Shown in pieces: positions 48,525 through 57,606 of a stretch of DNA of 64,000 nucleotides. A model generated the notes under the pieces. That model made no database searches, was not told the origin of the DNA, and worked only from the letters and a program-made list of their open reading frames with translations. Made by a program: the position numbers and the translations under genes. Numbering within the stretch: the stretch's first letter is position 1; the number at the start of each line of letters is the position of its first letter. The stretch comes from Arthrobacter sp. AZCC_0090 (GTDB taxonomy: Bacteria > Actinomycetota > Actinomycetes > Actinomycetales > Micrococcaceae), in NCBI RefSeq assembly GCF_014207375.1, contig NZ_JACHEE010000003.1, positions 372,001-436,000 of the forward strand. Direction: 5' to 3'.

Positions 48525-49619
48525 ATGCCAGAAATCATCGAGTTCAGCGGCACCGTCCTCACAGGGCCCAGGGACGAACGGCGCGGGCTCTGGTCGATCG
48601 ACGGACGGCTGACCTTTCTGCGGCCTGCTGCCGCGCCGAGCGTCGTCCTGGACGGATGGGTGCTCCCCGGCCTTGTCGACGCCCACTGCTATGTTGGACT
48701 GGGAAAGGGCGGAGCTGTTGACGAGGAGACCGCGCGCCTTCAGGCAATGGCGGACCGGAACGCCGGGACACTTTTGATCCGCGACGCCGGCTCCGCAAGC
48801 GACACACGCTGGCTGCAGCGCCGGACGGACATGCCGAGGATCATCCGCGCGGGCCGGCATATTGCCAGGCAGCGCCGGTACATCCCCGGGCTGGCAGAGG
48901 AAGTCGAGCCGGAAGATCTGGTGGAGGCCGTACGCAAGCAGGCCCGGTCCGGAGACGGTTGGGTCAAGATCGTAGGAGACTGGATCGACCGCTCGCTCGG
49001 GGACTTGGGTCCGTCCTTTCCGGCCGCCAGCGTCAAGGACGCCGTCTCAGCCGCACACGACGAGGGAGCTCGGGTGACGGCCCATTGCTTCGCCGAAGGA
49101 ACGATCGACGACATGCTCGACGCCGGCATCGACTGCATCGAGCACGCCACCGGCCTACTGCCGCATCACATTCCGCGGTTGCTCGACCAGGGGGTGCCGA
49201 TTGTCCCGACGCTCATCAACATTGCCACCTTCCCGGTCATCGCCAAGCAGGCTGAGACAAAGTTCCCGCGCTACGCCACCCATATGACCGAGCTGTGGGA
49301 GCGTCGTTATGAGCGGGTCCGCGAGGCATTCGACGCCGGAGTGCGCGTGTATGCCGGGACTGACGCCGGCAGTGTCATCAAGCATGGCCGTATCGGCGAG
49401 GAAATCCTGGAACTACACCAGGCCGGATTGCCGACGGCGGCTGCCCTCGATGCCGCCTGCTGGTCGGCTCGGGAATGGCTCGGCGCGGATGGCATCAAGG
49501 AAGGCGCCAGCGCCGACGTCGTGCTGTACGCAAAAGATCCCCGCGCATCGCTTGACTTGGTGCTGAAGCCGCAAAGCACCGTGCTCAGGGGGCGCATTTC
49601 GGGAAGTGACCAGCATTAG
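48525..49619 (+). CDS. Amidohydrolase family protein with an altered metal-site motif
   Basis: 364 aa. Imidazolonepropionase-like amidohydrolase fold: VLPGLVDAHCY (residues 46-56), VKIVGDWIDRS with the metal Lys region, VTAHCF and CIEHATGL His sites, and YAGTDAGS with the catalytic Asp. The usual HxH pair is H54-C-Y56: the second His is a Tyr (TAT at 48690, one base from CAT). The enzyme may have reduced or changed metal binding. The ATG has TAGTGT exactly six bases upstream and no ribosome site. Confidence 0.85.
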   Translation: MPEIIEFSGTVLTGPRDERRGLWSIDGRLTFLRPAAAPSVVLDGWVLPGLVDAHCYVGLGKGGAVDEETARLQAMADRNAGTLLIRDAGSASDTRWLQRRTDMPRIIRAGRHIARQRRYIPGLAEEVEPEDLVEAVRKQARSGDGWVKIVGDWIDRSLGDLGPSFPAASVKDAVSAAHDEGARVTAHCFAEGTIDDMLDAGIDCIEHATGLLPHHIPRLLDQGVPIVPTLINIATFPVIAKQAETKFPRYATHMTELWERRYERVREAFDAGVRVYAGTDAGSVIKHGRIGEEILELHQAGLPTAAALDAACWSAREWLGADGIKEGASADVVLYAKDPRASLDLVLKPQSTVLRGRISGSDQH

Positions 49620-49626
49620 GAATAAA

Positions 49627-49638
49627 TTGAAGCTTCAA
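49627..49638. promoter_or_regulatory. Palindromic operator candidate upstream of the VOC gene
   Basis: TTGAAGCTTCAA is a perfect 12-bp palindrome 59 bp before the start. It resembles MarR-type operators seen before aromatic dioxygenase genes. No MarR gene is next to it. Confidence 0.4.
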
Positions 49639-49697
49639 GTAATTTAGATAGATAGAGGTTGCCGAAGGGCGGCGCCACAAGAAGCCGGGAGTTTCAC

Positions 49698-50570
49698 ATG
49701 ACCACCACATCCAGCCAGGATCTCCTTCCTGCCGAGCTCACCATGGGCACTGTCATGCTCAAGGTGGGGGACATGAAGCTCATGAGCGACTACTACCAGC
49801 GGGCACTGGGGCTGGACGTCGTCGCCGAACAGGATGGCGGACTTTACTTCGGCAGGCTCGGCAAGCCGCTGGTGCACTTGGCCCCGGCTTCCGGACTGCA
49901 GATCCCGGGCCGCGGAGAAGCTGGACTCTTCCACACGGCTTTGCTCTTCGAAGACCAGTCCTCGCTCGCCGCCACCGTTGCCTCCGCCGCGCAATACGAG
50001 CCCCACGCTTTCGTCGGCAGTGCAGACCATCTGGTCAGTGAGGCCTTCTACTTCACCGATCCCGAGGGCAACGGCATCGAGCTCTACTACGACAAGCCCC
50101 GCGAAGGTTGGGAGTGGAACGGCACGTCCGTCGTCATGGACAGCCTGCCCCTCCCTCCGCAGCGCTACCTCCAGCAGTACCTGAGCGAAACGGCGGTGAC
50201 CGGCCAGCACGAGGCAGGCGCCGGCGTCGGGCATGTCCACCTCCAAGTGGGCGACGTGCAGACTGCCCACGATTTCTACGTCGACACTTTAGGCTTCGAG
50301 AAGACCGCCGGTTGGCATGGGCAGGCCTTGTTCGTCTCCGCAGGCGGCTACCACCACCACATGGCCATGAATGTCTGGAACAGCCGCGGCGCCGGCCCGC
50401 GCAAGGACACGCTGGGCCTTGGCGAGGTTGTGATTGAAGTCCCGTCAGGGGACGACGTCGGCGCGCTCGCCGACCGCCTCAAGGTTGCCGGCATTTCGTC
50501 CCACCACACCGGCCGGGAGTTGCGCTTCGAGGATCCGTGGCGCAACCGGCTGCGGGTCGCCGTCCGTTAG
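49698..50570 (+). CDS. VOC family (extradiol dioxygenase-like) protein
   Basis: 290 aa from ATG 49698 (GGGAG upstream). Two vicinal-oxygen-chelate halves: TMGTVMLKVGDMKLMSDYYQRALGLDV, and VGHVHLQVGDVQTAHDFYVDTLGF. The arrangement and length match CatE-like catechol 2,3-dioxygenases of Bacillus (MhqA/CatE group). Metal ligands are plausible in HLQVGD and in FEDP near the end. Substrate uncertain. The stop lies inside a 56-bp tandem duplication. Confidence 0.8.
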   Translation: MTTTSSQDLLPAELTMGTVMLKVGDMKLMSDYYQRALGLDVVAEQDGGLYFGRLGKPLVHLAPASGLQIPGRGEAGLFHTALLFEDQSSLAATVASAAQYEPHAFVGSADHLVSEAFYFTDPEGNGIELYYDKPREGWEWNGTSVVMDSLPLPPQRYLQQYLSETAVTGQHEAGAGVGHVHLQVGDVQTAHDFYVDTLGFEKTAGWHGQALFVSAGGYHHHMAMNVWNSRGAGPRKDTLGLGEVVIEVPSGDDVGALADRLKVAGISSHHTGRELRFEDPWRNRLRVAVR

Positions 50571-50678
50571 CGTCCAACTTGCTCCCCAACTTCGCTCCGC
50601 TCAGCCGGGGACCCCTCGCAAGTTAGCGTCCAACTTGCTCCCCAACTTCGCTCCGCTCAGCCGGGGACCCCTCGCAAG
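50567..50678. repeat. 56-bp perfect tandem duplication with hairpin potential
   Basis: Two identical 56-bp copies starting TTAGCGTCCAACTTGC (50567 and 50623). Each has AACTTGC...GCAAGTT arms and CCCC...GGGG inner pairing, so each can form a hairpin. The first copy begins with the VOC gene stop (TAG). Likely a REP-like dispersed element or terminator. Confidence 0.95.
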
Positions 50679-50761
50679 TTAGACTTAGCGCTTGACGGCG
50701 TGGCGCATACCTTTCGGCCACGCCGCAGCTCCGTCGGCACGAATGAATGAGGGTAGTTTCC

Positions 50762-51205
50762 ATGGGCTTTGCTGAAATCTTTGTTGCCACCCACGATGAA
50801 GCACTCAAGAGGGCCGCCGCCCTGGAGAAAGGCAGTGACGTTTCCGGTGCTGCGGTACGGATCCCGGGAATCAGCGATTTCGAAGTAGAACAGCTCGGCG
50901 ACCTCGCAGGCACTGCCGTGCACGCGGCCGGCGCCGACTACGAGTTGGCCCTGGTGGACGTCACCAGTGACGCTTTGCTGGGTGTTCCAGGGGCCATGGT
51001 GCGTGCATTGTCCGAACTTCTCAGCTACGAGACTGAGGGCGAAGGGAGTGTCCTCGACGACGTCGCCGAGCGCTGGGCAGCCCAAGAGGATATGCCCTTC
51101 GATGCCCAGCAGTCCCGCCTTTATGTGCAGCAGTTGGCGGCCCTCGCCAGCGACGTCGAGAAGGCCGAGCGCGCTGGTCTTTACGTCTGGTCAGCCGAGC
51201 AGTAA
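50762..51205 (+). CDS. Hypothetical protein
   Basis: 147 aa from the ATG at 50762; GAGGG lies upstream, whereas the ATG at 50747 has a weaker site. It starts MGFAEIFVATHDEALKRAAALEKG and is rich in Ala and Glu, with no signal or membrane segment. Blocks such as VRIPGISDFEVEQLGDLAGTA look family-conserved but I cannot name a domain. It sits between the repeat element and rpsP. Confidence 0.75.
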   Translation: MGFAEIFVATHDEALKRAAALEKGSDVSGAAVRIPGISDFEVEQLGDLAGTAVHAAGADYELALVDVTSDALLGVPGAMVRALSELLSYETEGEGSVLDDVAERWAAQEDMPFDAQQSRLYVQQLAALASDVEKAERAGLYVWSAEQ

Positions 51206-51400
51206 TTCGGGGGTAAACCCGCCACACGGGCACGTAGTTCGAAATACCGTCTGCCATCTGGCACAATGGACAGGTACTCGATCCGCGCGGCCCCTCTCTC
51301 CGTGTGTGCATCTTGTCCTTCGAACCCTCAAGTATGGCCCGCCCCACGGGTGCAGAACGACGGGCTCAACCCCGTTTCAGAAACAGGAGTGACCACAAAA

Positions 51401-51823
51401 GTGGCCGTAAAGATTCGCCTTAAGCGCTTCGGTAAGATGCGCGCACCGTACTACCGCATCGTCGTCATGGACTCCCGCTCCAAGCGCGATGGCCGTGCGA
51501 TCGAAGAGATCGGCAAGTACCACCCCACCGAGGAGCCCTCGTACATCGAGGTTGCCTCCGAGCGGGCACAGTACTGGCTGTCCGTCGGCGCTCAGCCGAC
51601 CGAGCAGGTTGCTGCGATCCTCAAGATCACCGGTGACTGGCAGAAGTTCAAGGGTCTCCCGGGCCAGGAAGGCACGCTGAAGACCAAGGTCGCCAAGCCT
51701 GCGTTCGTTGCACCGGAGAAGGGTTCCGTTATCATCCCGGAAGCCATCACCAAGAAGGCCAAGCAGTCGGAAGCAACTGAGGCTCCCGCTGACGCTGAAG
51801 CAGAGACCACCGAGGCTGAGTAA
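51401..51823 (+). CDS. rpsP: 30S ribosomal protein S16
   Basis: 140 aa from the GTG at 51401, beginning [22 protein letters not shown]. The core (about 1-90) is standard; the last 50 residues are an acidic actinobacterial tail ([17 protein letters not shown]). An in-frame GTG at 51389 overlaps the AGGAG ribosome site and is rejected. Heads the rpsP-khpA-rimM-trmD cluster. Confidence 0.97.
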   Translation: MAVKIRLKRFGKMRAPYYRIVVMDSRSKRDGRAIEEIGKYHPTEEPSYIEVASERAQYWLSVGAQPTEQVAAILKITGDWQKFKGLPGQEGTLKTKVAKPAFVAPEKGSVIIPEAITKKAKQSEATEAPADAEAETTEAE

Positions 51824-51824
51824 A

Positions 51825-52067
51825 TTGCTGGCAGAAGCGCTCGAGCACCTGGTCCGGGGGATCGTTGACAGCCCTGAGGACGTCAAGGTCAGTGCCAAGA
51901 ACAACCGCCGCGGGGAATCCCTCGAGGTACGTGTTCACCAGGACGACCTCGGACGGGTCATCGGACGCCAAGGCCGCACCGCACGCGCTTTGCGCACGGT
52001 GATTGCGGCATTGGCCGGCGGCGAGCAGGTCAGGGTCGACGTCGTCGACACCGACCGTCGCCGGTAA
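51825..52067 (+). CDS. khpA: KH-domain RNA-binding protein KhpA
   Basis: 80 aa from the TTG at 51825, one base after the rpsP stop. The KH GxxG loop is GRQG in DDLGRVIGRQGRTARALRTVI. It begins LAEALEHLVRGIVDSPEDV like other KhpA proteins, which bind RNA with KhpB (Jag). A terminator-like hairpin follows at 52092. Confidence 0.93.
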   Translation: MLAEALEHLVRGIVDSPEDVKVSAKNNRRGESLEVRVHQDDLGRVIGRQGRTARALRTVIAALAGGEQVRVDVVDTDRRR

Positions 52068-52091
52068 CGCGCTCAGCAATACTTGTCTTAG

Positions 52092-52136
52092 ATCCGGCCC
52101 CTCCACCAGATTATGGTGGAGGGGCCGGATTGTTTT
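52092..52136 (+). terminator. Rho-independent terminator between khpA and rimM
   Basis: A perfect 17-bp stem (ATCCGGCCCCTCCACCA and complement), loop GATTA, followed by TGTTTT. It lies inside the rpsP-trmD cluster, so rimM-trmD are probably transcribed from a separate promoter or by read-through. Confidence 0.85.
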
Positions 52137-52196
52137 ACGACCAAACTCCAGCCTTGGTCCGAAGCCGGCCCCAGGGAAGAAATCAGAGGAATCCCC

Positions 52197-52757
52197 ATGC
52201 AGCTCCAGGTTGCCCGAATCGGCAAGCCCCACGGAATCCGCGGCGAAGTCACCGTGCAGGTGCTCACCGACACGCCGGGAGATCGTTTTGTCCCCGGGAC
52301 CGAATTCGTGGTTGAGCCCGCAAAGGCCGGTCCTTTGACCATCAGCAGCGCCCGCTGGAACAAAGACATCCTGCTGCTCGGCTTCGAAGAGATCTCCACG
52401 CGCAACCAAGCCGAGGAAATCCGCGGCGCGAAGCTCTTCATCGAAACCGAAGAACTGGACGAGGACGACGACGAGGGCTGGTACGAGCACGAACTCGTCG
52501 GCCTTGAGGTCCGTGTCGGCTCGCAGGCCGTGGGCAAGGTGACCGCACTCAACACCATGCCCGTCCAGGACCTGCTGGTCATTGAAGGCGCGGATGGCAA
52601 GGAAATCCTGGTGCCCTTCGTTGAGGAGATTGTGCCCGAGGTCAACGTCGAGGACGGCTACGTGTTGCTCACGCCTCCGCCGGGCCTCTTTGAGCTGAAC
52701 ACAGATTCAACCGCCGACGACGATGCCGAGGACTCCGAAGACAAGGACGATGCCTAG
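52197..52757 (+). CDS. rimM: Ribosome maturation factor RimM
   Basis: 186 aa from ATG 52197 (AGAGGA upstream). Helps assemble the 30S head. N-terminal RimM domain (QLQVARIGKPHGIRGEVTV) and a C-terminal PRC barrel (WYEHELVGLEVR, VPFVEEIVPEV). The acidic tail (DDDAEDSEDKDDA) is longer than in E. coli. Its stop abuts the trmD ATG. Confidence 0.95.
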   Translation: MQLQVARIGKPHGIRGEVTVQVLTDTPGDRFVPGTEFVVEPAKAGPLTISSARWNKDILLLGFEEISTRNQAEEIRGAKLFIETEELDEDDDEGWYEHELVGLEVRVGSQAVGKVTALNTMPVQDLLVIEGADGKEILVPFVEEIVPEVNVEDGYVLLTPPPGLFELNTDSTADDDAEDSEDKDDA

Positions 52758-53603
52758 ATGCGCATCGACGTCGTCAGCATCTTTCCGGAGTACCTGGCGC
52801 CCCTCGAACTTTCCCTCATAGGCAAGGCTCGTCAGGATGGGCTCCTGGAACTGAACGTCCATGACCTGCGGACCTTCACCACCGACAAGCACCGCACCGT
52901 GGACGACACTCCTTACGGCGGCGGCGCAGGAATGGTCATGAAGCCCGAGCCATGGGCCCAGGCCTTGGAATCCATTGCCGCTGCCCGGGTTGCTGTAACC
53001 GAAAGTGGCGGCTCTGGGAGCTCGCAGGACGGGCCTGCGAAGCAGCCGGTCCTGGTTGTCCCGTCACCGGCGGGGGAGCGCTTCAACCAAGCCCTTGCCT
53101 ATGAACTCGCCGAAGAAGAACAGCTCGTGTTCGCCTGCGGCCGCTATGAAGGCATTGACGAACGCGTCATTGAGTGGTCGGCCGAACACTTCACGGTCCG
53201 CCCGGTCAGCTTGGGGGACTACGTCCTCAACGGCGGCGAAGTCGCAGTCCTGGCCATGGTAGAGGCGATCGGACGGCTGCTTCCAGGCGTGGTCGGCAAC
53301 CCCGAATCCCTGGTGGAGGAATCCCACTCAGACGGCCTGCTGGAGTACCCGGTCTACACAAAGCCCTCATCGTGGCGCGATCGTGACGTGCCTGCCGTCC
53401 TTTTGAGTGGCAACCACGGCAAGATCGCCCAGTGGCGGCGCCACGAACAGTTCCGTCGCACGGCAGAGCGCCGTCCGGATCTCCTCGCGAAGTTCGACGC
53501 CGGCGGCCTGACTCGTGCGGACCGTACGGCTCTCGGAGAACTGGGGTACGACGTCGTCGACGGCCATTTGCGGCACCGCCCTAACGACGACGTCTCCGAC
53601 TGA
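52758..53603 (+). CDS. trmD: tRNA (guanine(37)-N(1))-methyltransferase
   Basis: 281 aa. SPOUT-class enzyme that methylates G37 of tRNAs. It begins [18 protein letters not shown]; the trefoil-knot SAM site is [13 protein letters not shown] with [19 protein letters not shown] directly after the rimM stop, so translationally coupled. Confidence 0.97.
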   Translation: MRIDVVSIFPEYLAPLELSLIGKARQDGLLELNVHDLRTFTTDKHRTVDDTPYGGGAGMVMKPEPWAQALESIAAARVAVTESGGSGSSQDGPAKQPVLVVPSPAGERFNQALAYELAEEEQLVFACGRYEGIDERVIEWSAEHFTVRPVSLGDYVLNGGEVAVLAMVEAIGRLLPGVVGNPESLVEESHSDGLLEYPVYTKPSSWRDRDVPAVLLSGNHGKIAQWRRHEQFRRTAERRPDLLAKFDAGGLTRADRTALGELGYDVVDGHLRHRPNDDVSD

Positions 53604-53667
53604 GCCGGCCGCCGTCGGGCAGTGCCGTCCATGCATGGACCACAAAAGTCGGACCGCATCCGCGGGA

Positions 53668-53697
53668 TTGGCCGGAACTCCAGGGGTATGGCAGAAT
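53668..53697 (+). promoter_or_regulatory. Promoter candidate for rplS
   Basis: TTGGCC (53668-53673) and CAGAAT (53692-53697) with 18-bp spacing. It lies in the 288-bp gap before rplS and leaves a long leader of about 190 nt, possibly an L19 autoregulatory region. Confidence 0.45.
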
Positions 53698-53891
53698 TAA
53701 CCCTTGTGTCTACTGGGTTCGCGCCTGCCACAGGGGGAGCGTAGCCAACAGCCTGACAACCCGGAACCGCCAATCAGTGGTGGTGCTGGACTTTGAAATC
53801 TTCGGCGGTAATTTCCGGACGGCCTCGCGCCCCGGGCTTGCCCGCCGCGACCCAAAGTGGATGACCTGTGGCGTTCACCAGGAGTGGATTA

Positions 53892-54251
53892 ATGCATATC
53901 CTCGATAGCGTAGATGCAGCTTCGCTGCGTAACGATGTTCCCGAGTTCCGCGCGGGTGACACCATCAAGGTTCACGTGAACATCATCGAAGGCAAGAACT
54001 CCCGTGTCCAGGTTTTCCAGGGCTTCGTCCTGGGCCGCCAGGGTGACGGCGTTCGCGAAACCTTCACCGTCCGCAAGGTTTCCTTCGGTGTCGGCGTAGA
54101 GCGTACCTTCCCGGTGCACTCCCCGATCATCGAAAAGATCGAGGTCGTCACCAAGGGTGACGTCCGCCGCGCCAAGCTCTACTACATGCGCGCACTGCGC
54201 GGTAAGGCTGCGAAGATCAAGGAAAAGCGCGACTTCGCCACCGGCAAGTAG
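53892..54251 (+). CDS. rplS: 50S ribosomal protein L19
   Basis: 119 aa from ATG 53892, with AGGAG at good spacing; an ATG-less extension upstream is rejected. It begins [23 protein letters not shown]. The family block [23 protein letters not shown] is intact. It is set apart from trmD by the leader described above. Confidence 0.97.
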   Translation: MHILDSVDAASLRNDVPEFRAGDTIKVHVNIIEGKNSRVQVFQGFVLGRQGDGVRETFTVRKVSFGVGVERTFPVHSPIIEKIEVVTKGDVRRAKLYYMRALRGKAAKIKEKRDFATGK

Positions 54252-54326
54252 GTCTTCGACCAAGCGGGTCCTGGATTCGTGTCCGGCCTGCGCCGGAGAA
54301 ATCCGCAACGCAACAGGAAACGAATC

Positions 54327-55004
54327 ATGGACCACGCAAAACGCCAGCCCCGGAAACAGGGCTGGCGTTTTGTTTTGCTCGCATTGGTCCTGGCGGTGGC
54401 CATCAGCGGGCTTGTCCGATCCTTGTGGATCGATGTCTACTTCATCCCCTCTGAGTCCATGGAGCCGCTCCTTGGGACAGGCGATCGCATCCTTGTGTCC
54501 AGGACCGATTTCGCCGCAGATCCCATTCGCCGGGGAGACATCGTGGTCTTCGACGGCAGGGGCACCTTTGCCCCCCTGAACAGCGGCAAAGGCCCGTTCG
54601 CCGACGCCGTGGCCGCAGCAGGCCACTGGCTCGGCCTCACGGGAAGCGATACAACGTACGTCAAACGTGTCATAGGGCTTCCCGGTGACCACGTCATGTG
54701 TTGCGGCACCGACGGCAAACTCACAGTCAACGGTCAGCCGGTTGAGGAACCCTATCTGTATCCGGGCGACACGCCGAGCGAGCAGAAATTCGACGTCATC
54801 GTCCCCAATGACCGATTGTGGCTCATGGGGGACCACCGTTCACGATCGGCCGATTCGCGTAGCCTTCTGGGCGCACCCGGTGGAGGAATGGTGCCGCTGG
54901 AGCGTGTCATTGGGCGTCCGATCCGGATCATCTGGCCGCTTGATAGATTTGCAGAACTGGCTCGCCCCGCGCAGGCCGGTACAACCTCGAAGAACGGACA
55001 ATAG
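54327..55004 (+). CDS. lepB: Signal peptidase I (first of two)
   Basis: 225 aa from ATG 54327 after ACAGGAAACG. One N-terminal membrane segment (WRFVLLALVLAVAISGLVRSLW). Catalytic Ser in FIPSESMEPLL, Lys in [12 protein letters not shown], and the MGDHRSRSADSR box. Removes signal peptides from exported proteins. Its stop touches the ATG of the second lepB. Confidence 0.95.
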   Translation: MDHAKRQPRKQGWRFVLLALVLAVAISGLVRSLWIDVYFIPSESMEPLLGTGDRILVSRTDFAADPIRRGDIVVFDGRGTFAPLNSGKGPFADAVAAAGHWLGLTGSDTTYVKRVIGLPGDHVMCCGTDGKLTVNGQPVEEPYLYPGDTPSEQKFDVIVPNDRLWLMGDHRSRSADSRSLLGAPGGGMVPLERVIGRPIRIIWPLDRFAELARPAQAGTTSKNGQ

Positions 55005-55940
55005 ATGCCGGAGACAACTCCCGGGAAGCCAGAACGGCACGACGACGACGCCCGGCTCCTGGACGGACCGTCCGCTCCCGCCAGCGAGCTCACAACGGAC
55101 GACGTCGATCTGGCCTCCGGAGGGTCGGCGGCCCAGGTGGCGGAACAGCCAGATGAACAGGAGTCTCCTCGCCGGTCCGCACGGCGGGCTGCCGACGAAA
55201 CCGATGAGTCCAATGCCTCAGCCAAGAACCACGGCAGTCCGTTCCTCAGTTGGCTCAAGGAAATCGGCACCGTGGTGGTCATCGCCGTAGTGTTGTCCTT
55301 CCTGATCAAGACATTCCTGTTCCGAGCCTTCTTCATCCCCTCGGAGTCCATGGTCAACACCCTCGACGTTGACGATCGGATCTTCGTCAACTTGCTGGTC
55401 CCCAAGCCCTTCGCCCTGGAACGTGGCGATATCGTGGTCTTCAAGGACGCCCAGGGATGGCTGCCGCCCACGCAGAAGTCAGCGCCCGGGCCCTTCAAGT
55501 GGTTCCAGGATGGCCTTGTCTTTGTTGGACTACTCCCGGATGAGACCAATCAGCACCTCGTGAAGCGCGTGATCGGACTGCCCGGGGACAGGGTCTCGTG
55601 CTGTGACAGTTCCGCGCGGGTCAGCGTCAATGGCACGGTCCTCAACGAAAGCTACATCAACCCTGCCCAGGTTCCGATGGCCAAGTCTTTCGATGTAGTG
55701 GTCCCGGAGGGGAAAATTTGGGTTATGGGTGATAACCGCAATAACTCGGCGGATTCCCGCGAACACCAAGCTGTCAACGGTGGCTTCATCAATATCTCCG
55801 ACGTGGAGGGTAAAGCCACCGTTATTGCGTGGCCCGTTAGCCGTTGGCAGATCCTCGACAACCACTCCGAGGTTTTCCGCAATGTTCCCGCGCCGTCGCC
55901 ACAGAAGACGGCTTCGCCCACGGCCCCAGCGAGCAAATGA
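55005..55940 (+). CDS. lepB: Signal peptidase I (second of two)
   Basis: 311 aa, starting right after the first lepB stop. A long hydrophilic N-terminal region (about 1-85) precedes the membrane segment [20 protein letters not shown]. Catalytic Ser in [11 protein letters not shown], Lys in [12 protein letters not shown], and the canonical [12 protein letters not shown]. The tail ([13 protein letters not shown]) is Pro-rich. Tandem paralogues may have different substrates. The stop overlaps the rnhB ATG (ATGA). Confidence 0.95.
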   Translation: MPETTPGKPERHDDDARLLDGPSAPASELTTDDVDLASGGSAAQVAEQPDEQESPRRSARRAADETDESNASAKNHGSPFLSWLKEIGTVVVIAVVLSFLIKTFLFRAFFIPSESMVNTLDVDDRIFVNLLVPKPFALERGDIVVFKDAQGWLPPTQKSAPGPFKWFQDGLVFVGLLPDETNQHLVKRVIGLPGDRVSCCDSSARVSVNGTVLNESYINPAQVPMAKSFDVVVPEGKIWVMGDNRNNSADSREHQAVNGGFINISDVEGKATVIAWPVSRWQILDNHSEVFRNVPAPSPQKTASPTAPASK

Positions 55941-56713
55941 TGGCACCTGCGGGGGCCAGGACGGCCGCGCCGGCTAGGACAGCCGCTCCGGCTAGGACGG
56001 GGCGGACTTCCGGAGCGGAGAAGACCTCGGGGACGAAGCCCAAACAGCCTGCCGCCTTTCCGACCCTGGATGTCGAACGGGGTTTCCTGGCCCCTGGAGT
56101 CACGCTCTTGGCTGGCGTTGACGAAGTAGGCCGTGGAGCCCTTGCCGGACCGGTTTCGGTGGGGATCGCCGTCGTGGATCTTCGGGACCACGGCTTGCTC
56201 GCCGATGTCCGTGACAGCAAGTTGCTCAAGCCTGAAGACCGCGAACGGCTGGAGCCGTTGGTTCGCGAATGGGCCGTTGGCTCGGCAGTGGGCCACGCAA
56301 GTTCGGCGGAGGTCGATGCGCTGGGAATTGTCGGCGCCTTGCGCCTTGCTGGAACACGCGCCTGGTTCGAGATCCTCGCCGCGGGCGTGCATCCGGACCT
56401 TGTCCTGCTGGACGGGAGCCACAACTGGCTCTCGCCTCAAGTTCAAGGATCGTTGTTCGACGCCGAGCCTCCCGGGCCTGCTTGCGAGGCGCCCGTTCAC
56501 ACGCGGGTGAAGGCGGACATGAGCTGCCTCAGCGTGGCGGCCGCTAGCGTGCTTGCAAAGGTCGCCAGGGACCGCATCATGGTTGGGCTGCACGAGGAGT
56601 ATCCGGCGTTCGGCTGGAACGAGAACAAGGGCTACGCTACTTCCTCACACCGGGAGGCCCTCCGCTCCTTGGGCCCTACTCGGTACCACCGGACCAGTTG
56701 GAACCTGCTCTAG
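55937..56713 (+). CDS. rnhB: Ribonuclease HII
   Basis: 258 aa from ATG 55937 in the ATGA overlap with lepB. Removes RNA from RNA-DNA hybrids and single ribonucleotides. The core has [17 protein letters not shown] (first two acidic residues), then [11 protein letters not shown] and [13 protein letters not shown]. The first 45 residues form a low-complexity A/P/R/T tail ([18 protein letters not shown]) made by a short DNA repeat and not found in the E. coli enzyme. Confidence 0.95.
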   Translation: MMAPAGARTAAPARTAAPARTGRTSGAEKTSGTKPKQPAAFPTLDVERGFLAPGVTLLAGVDEVGRGALAGPVSVGIAVVDLRDHGLLADVRDSKLLKPEDRERLEPLVREWAVGSAVGHASSAEVDALGIVGALRLAGTRAWFEILAAGVHPDLVLLDGSHNWLSPQVQGSLFDAEPPGPACEAPVHTRVKADMSCLSVAAASVLAKVARDRIMVGLHEEYPAFGWNENKGYATSSHREALRSLGPTRYHRTSWNLL

Positions 56714-56791
56714 CCCCCGCTTTTTCCTGTGACGGACGCCGGCCGTGCCAGCGTTGCGGCGAGTGCCCGCTCCATGGTGCAAGATGGAACT

Positions 56792-57136
56792 ATGAGTGCC
56801 GAGGATCTTGAGAACTATGAAACCGACATGGAGCTACAGCTCTACCGCGAATACCGCGATGTCGTTGGCTTGTTCAGCTATGTTGTCGAGACCGAGCGCC
56901 GGTTCTATCTGGCAAACCACGTCGACCTGCAGGCCCGCAGTGCCGACGGCGAGGTCTATTTCGACCTGACACTTCAAGATGCCTGGGTTTGGGACGTCTA
57001 CCGTTCGGCCCGTTTCGTGAAGAATGTCCGGGTCATCACGTTCAAGGACGTCAACGTCGAAGAACTGCCGCGGAGCGAGGAACTTTCCTTGCCGAAAGAC
57101 GGCGATCTGGGCGATCTCGGCAACCTGGGCAACTAG
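56792..57136 (+). CDS. DUF2469 family protein
   Basis: 114 aa from ATG 56792. DUF2469 signature SAEDLENYETDMELQLYREYRDVVGLFSYVVETERRFYLAN, an actinobacteria-restricted family found next to rnhB. Function unknown. The last residues (DLGDLGNLGN) come from a 9-bp-type tandem repeat at the 3' end. CAAGAT lies six bases before the ATG. Confidence 0.92.
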   Translation: MSAEDLENYETDMELQLYREYRDVVGLFSYVVETERRFYLANHVDLQARSADGEVYFDLTLQDAWVWDVYRSARFVKNVRVITFKDVNVEELPRSEELSLPKDGDLGDLGNLGN

Positions 57137-57249
57137 GGCAGCTCGCGAACTTCTCCTCCACACCGTCCCATTGACGGAGTTTCCCACATAGCCAAACTCC
57201 TCCCTGTCTTTGGACTCTCCGCGCCTCCACGCTGGTAGCGGAGGTGGTT

Positions 57250-57606
57250 ATGAAAGCCAAAGACTTGTTGGGCCAGCACGGTGAAACGCTGGCTGCCGGG
57301 TTCCTTGAAACCCAAGGGATGCGAATTGTTGACCGCAATTGGAGGTGCCACGAGGGGGAGATCGACATCGTGGCGCTCGACGGCGACATCTTGGTGATTG
57401 CCGAGGTCAAGACCCGGAAGAACCTGGCCTACGGGCATCCCTTCGAAGCCATTGATGCAGCCAAGCTTGCTCGGCTCCATCGCCTGGCTTTGTCCTGGTG
57501 CCGTGATCACGAGTTGCGCGCCTCGCGCCGCCGGGTGGATGTCGTGGGGGTCATCGACGACGGCGTAGGCGAACCAAAGTTGGAGCACCTCAGGGGTGTG
57601 GGCTAG
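57250..57606 (+). CDS. UPF0102 / YraN family protein
   Basis: 118 aa from ATG 57250 (GCGGAGGTGG upstream; a GTG at 57244 overlaps it). Small restriction-endonuclease-like fold: GETLAAGFLETQGMRIVDRNWR and the PD-(D/E)xK-like EIDIVALDGDILVIAEVKTRK. Role unclear; it always accompanies the comM-dprA genes in this group. The comM start follows directly. Confidence 0.92.
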   Translation: MKAKDLLGQHGETLAAGFLETQGMRIVDRNWRCHEGEIDIVALDGDILVIAEVKTRKNLAYGHPFEAIDAAKLARLHRLALSWCRDHELRASRRRVDVVGVIDDGVGEPKLEHLRGVG

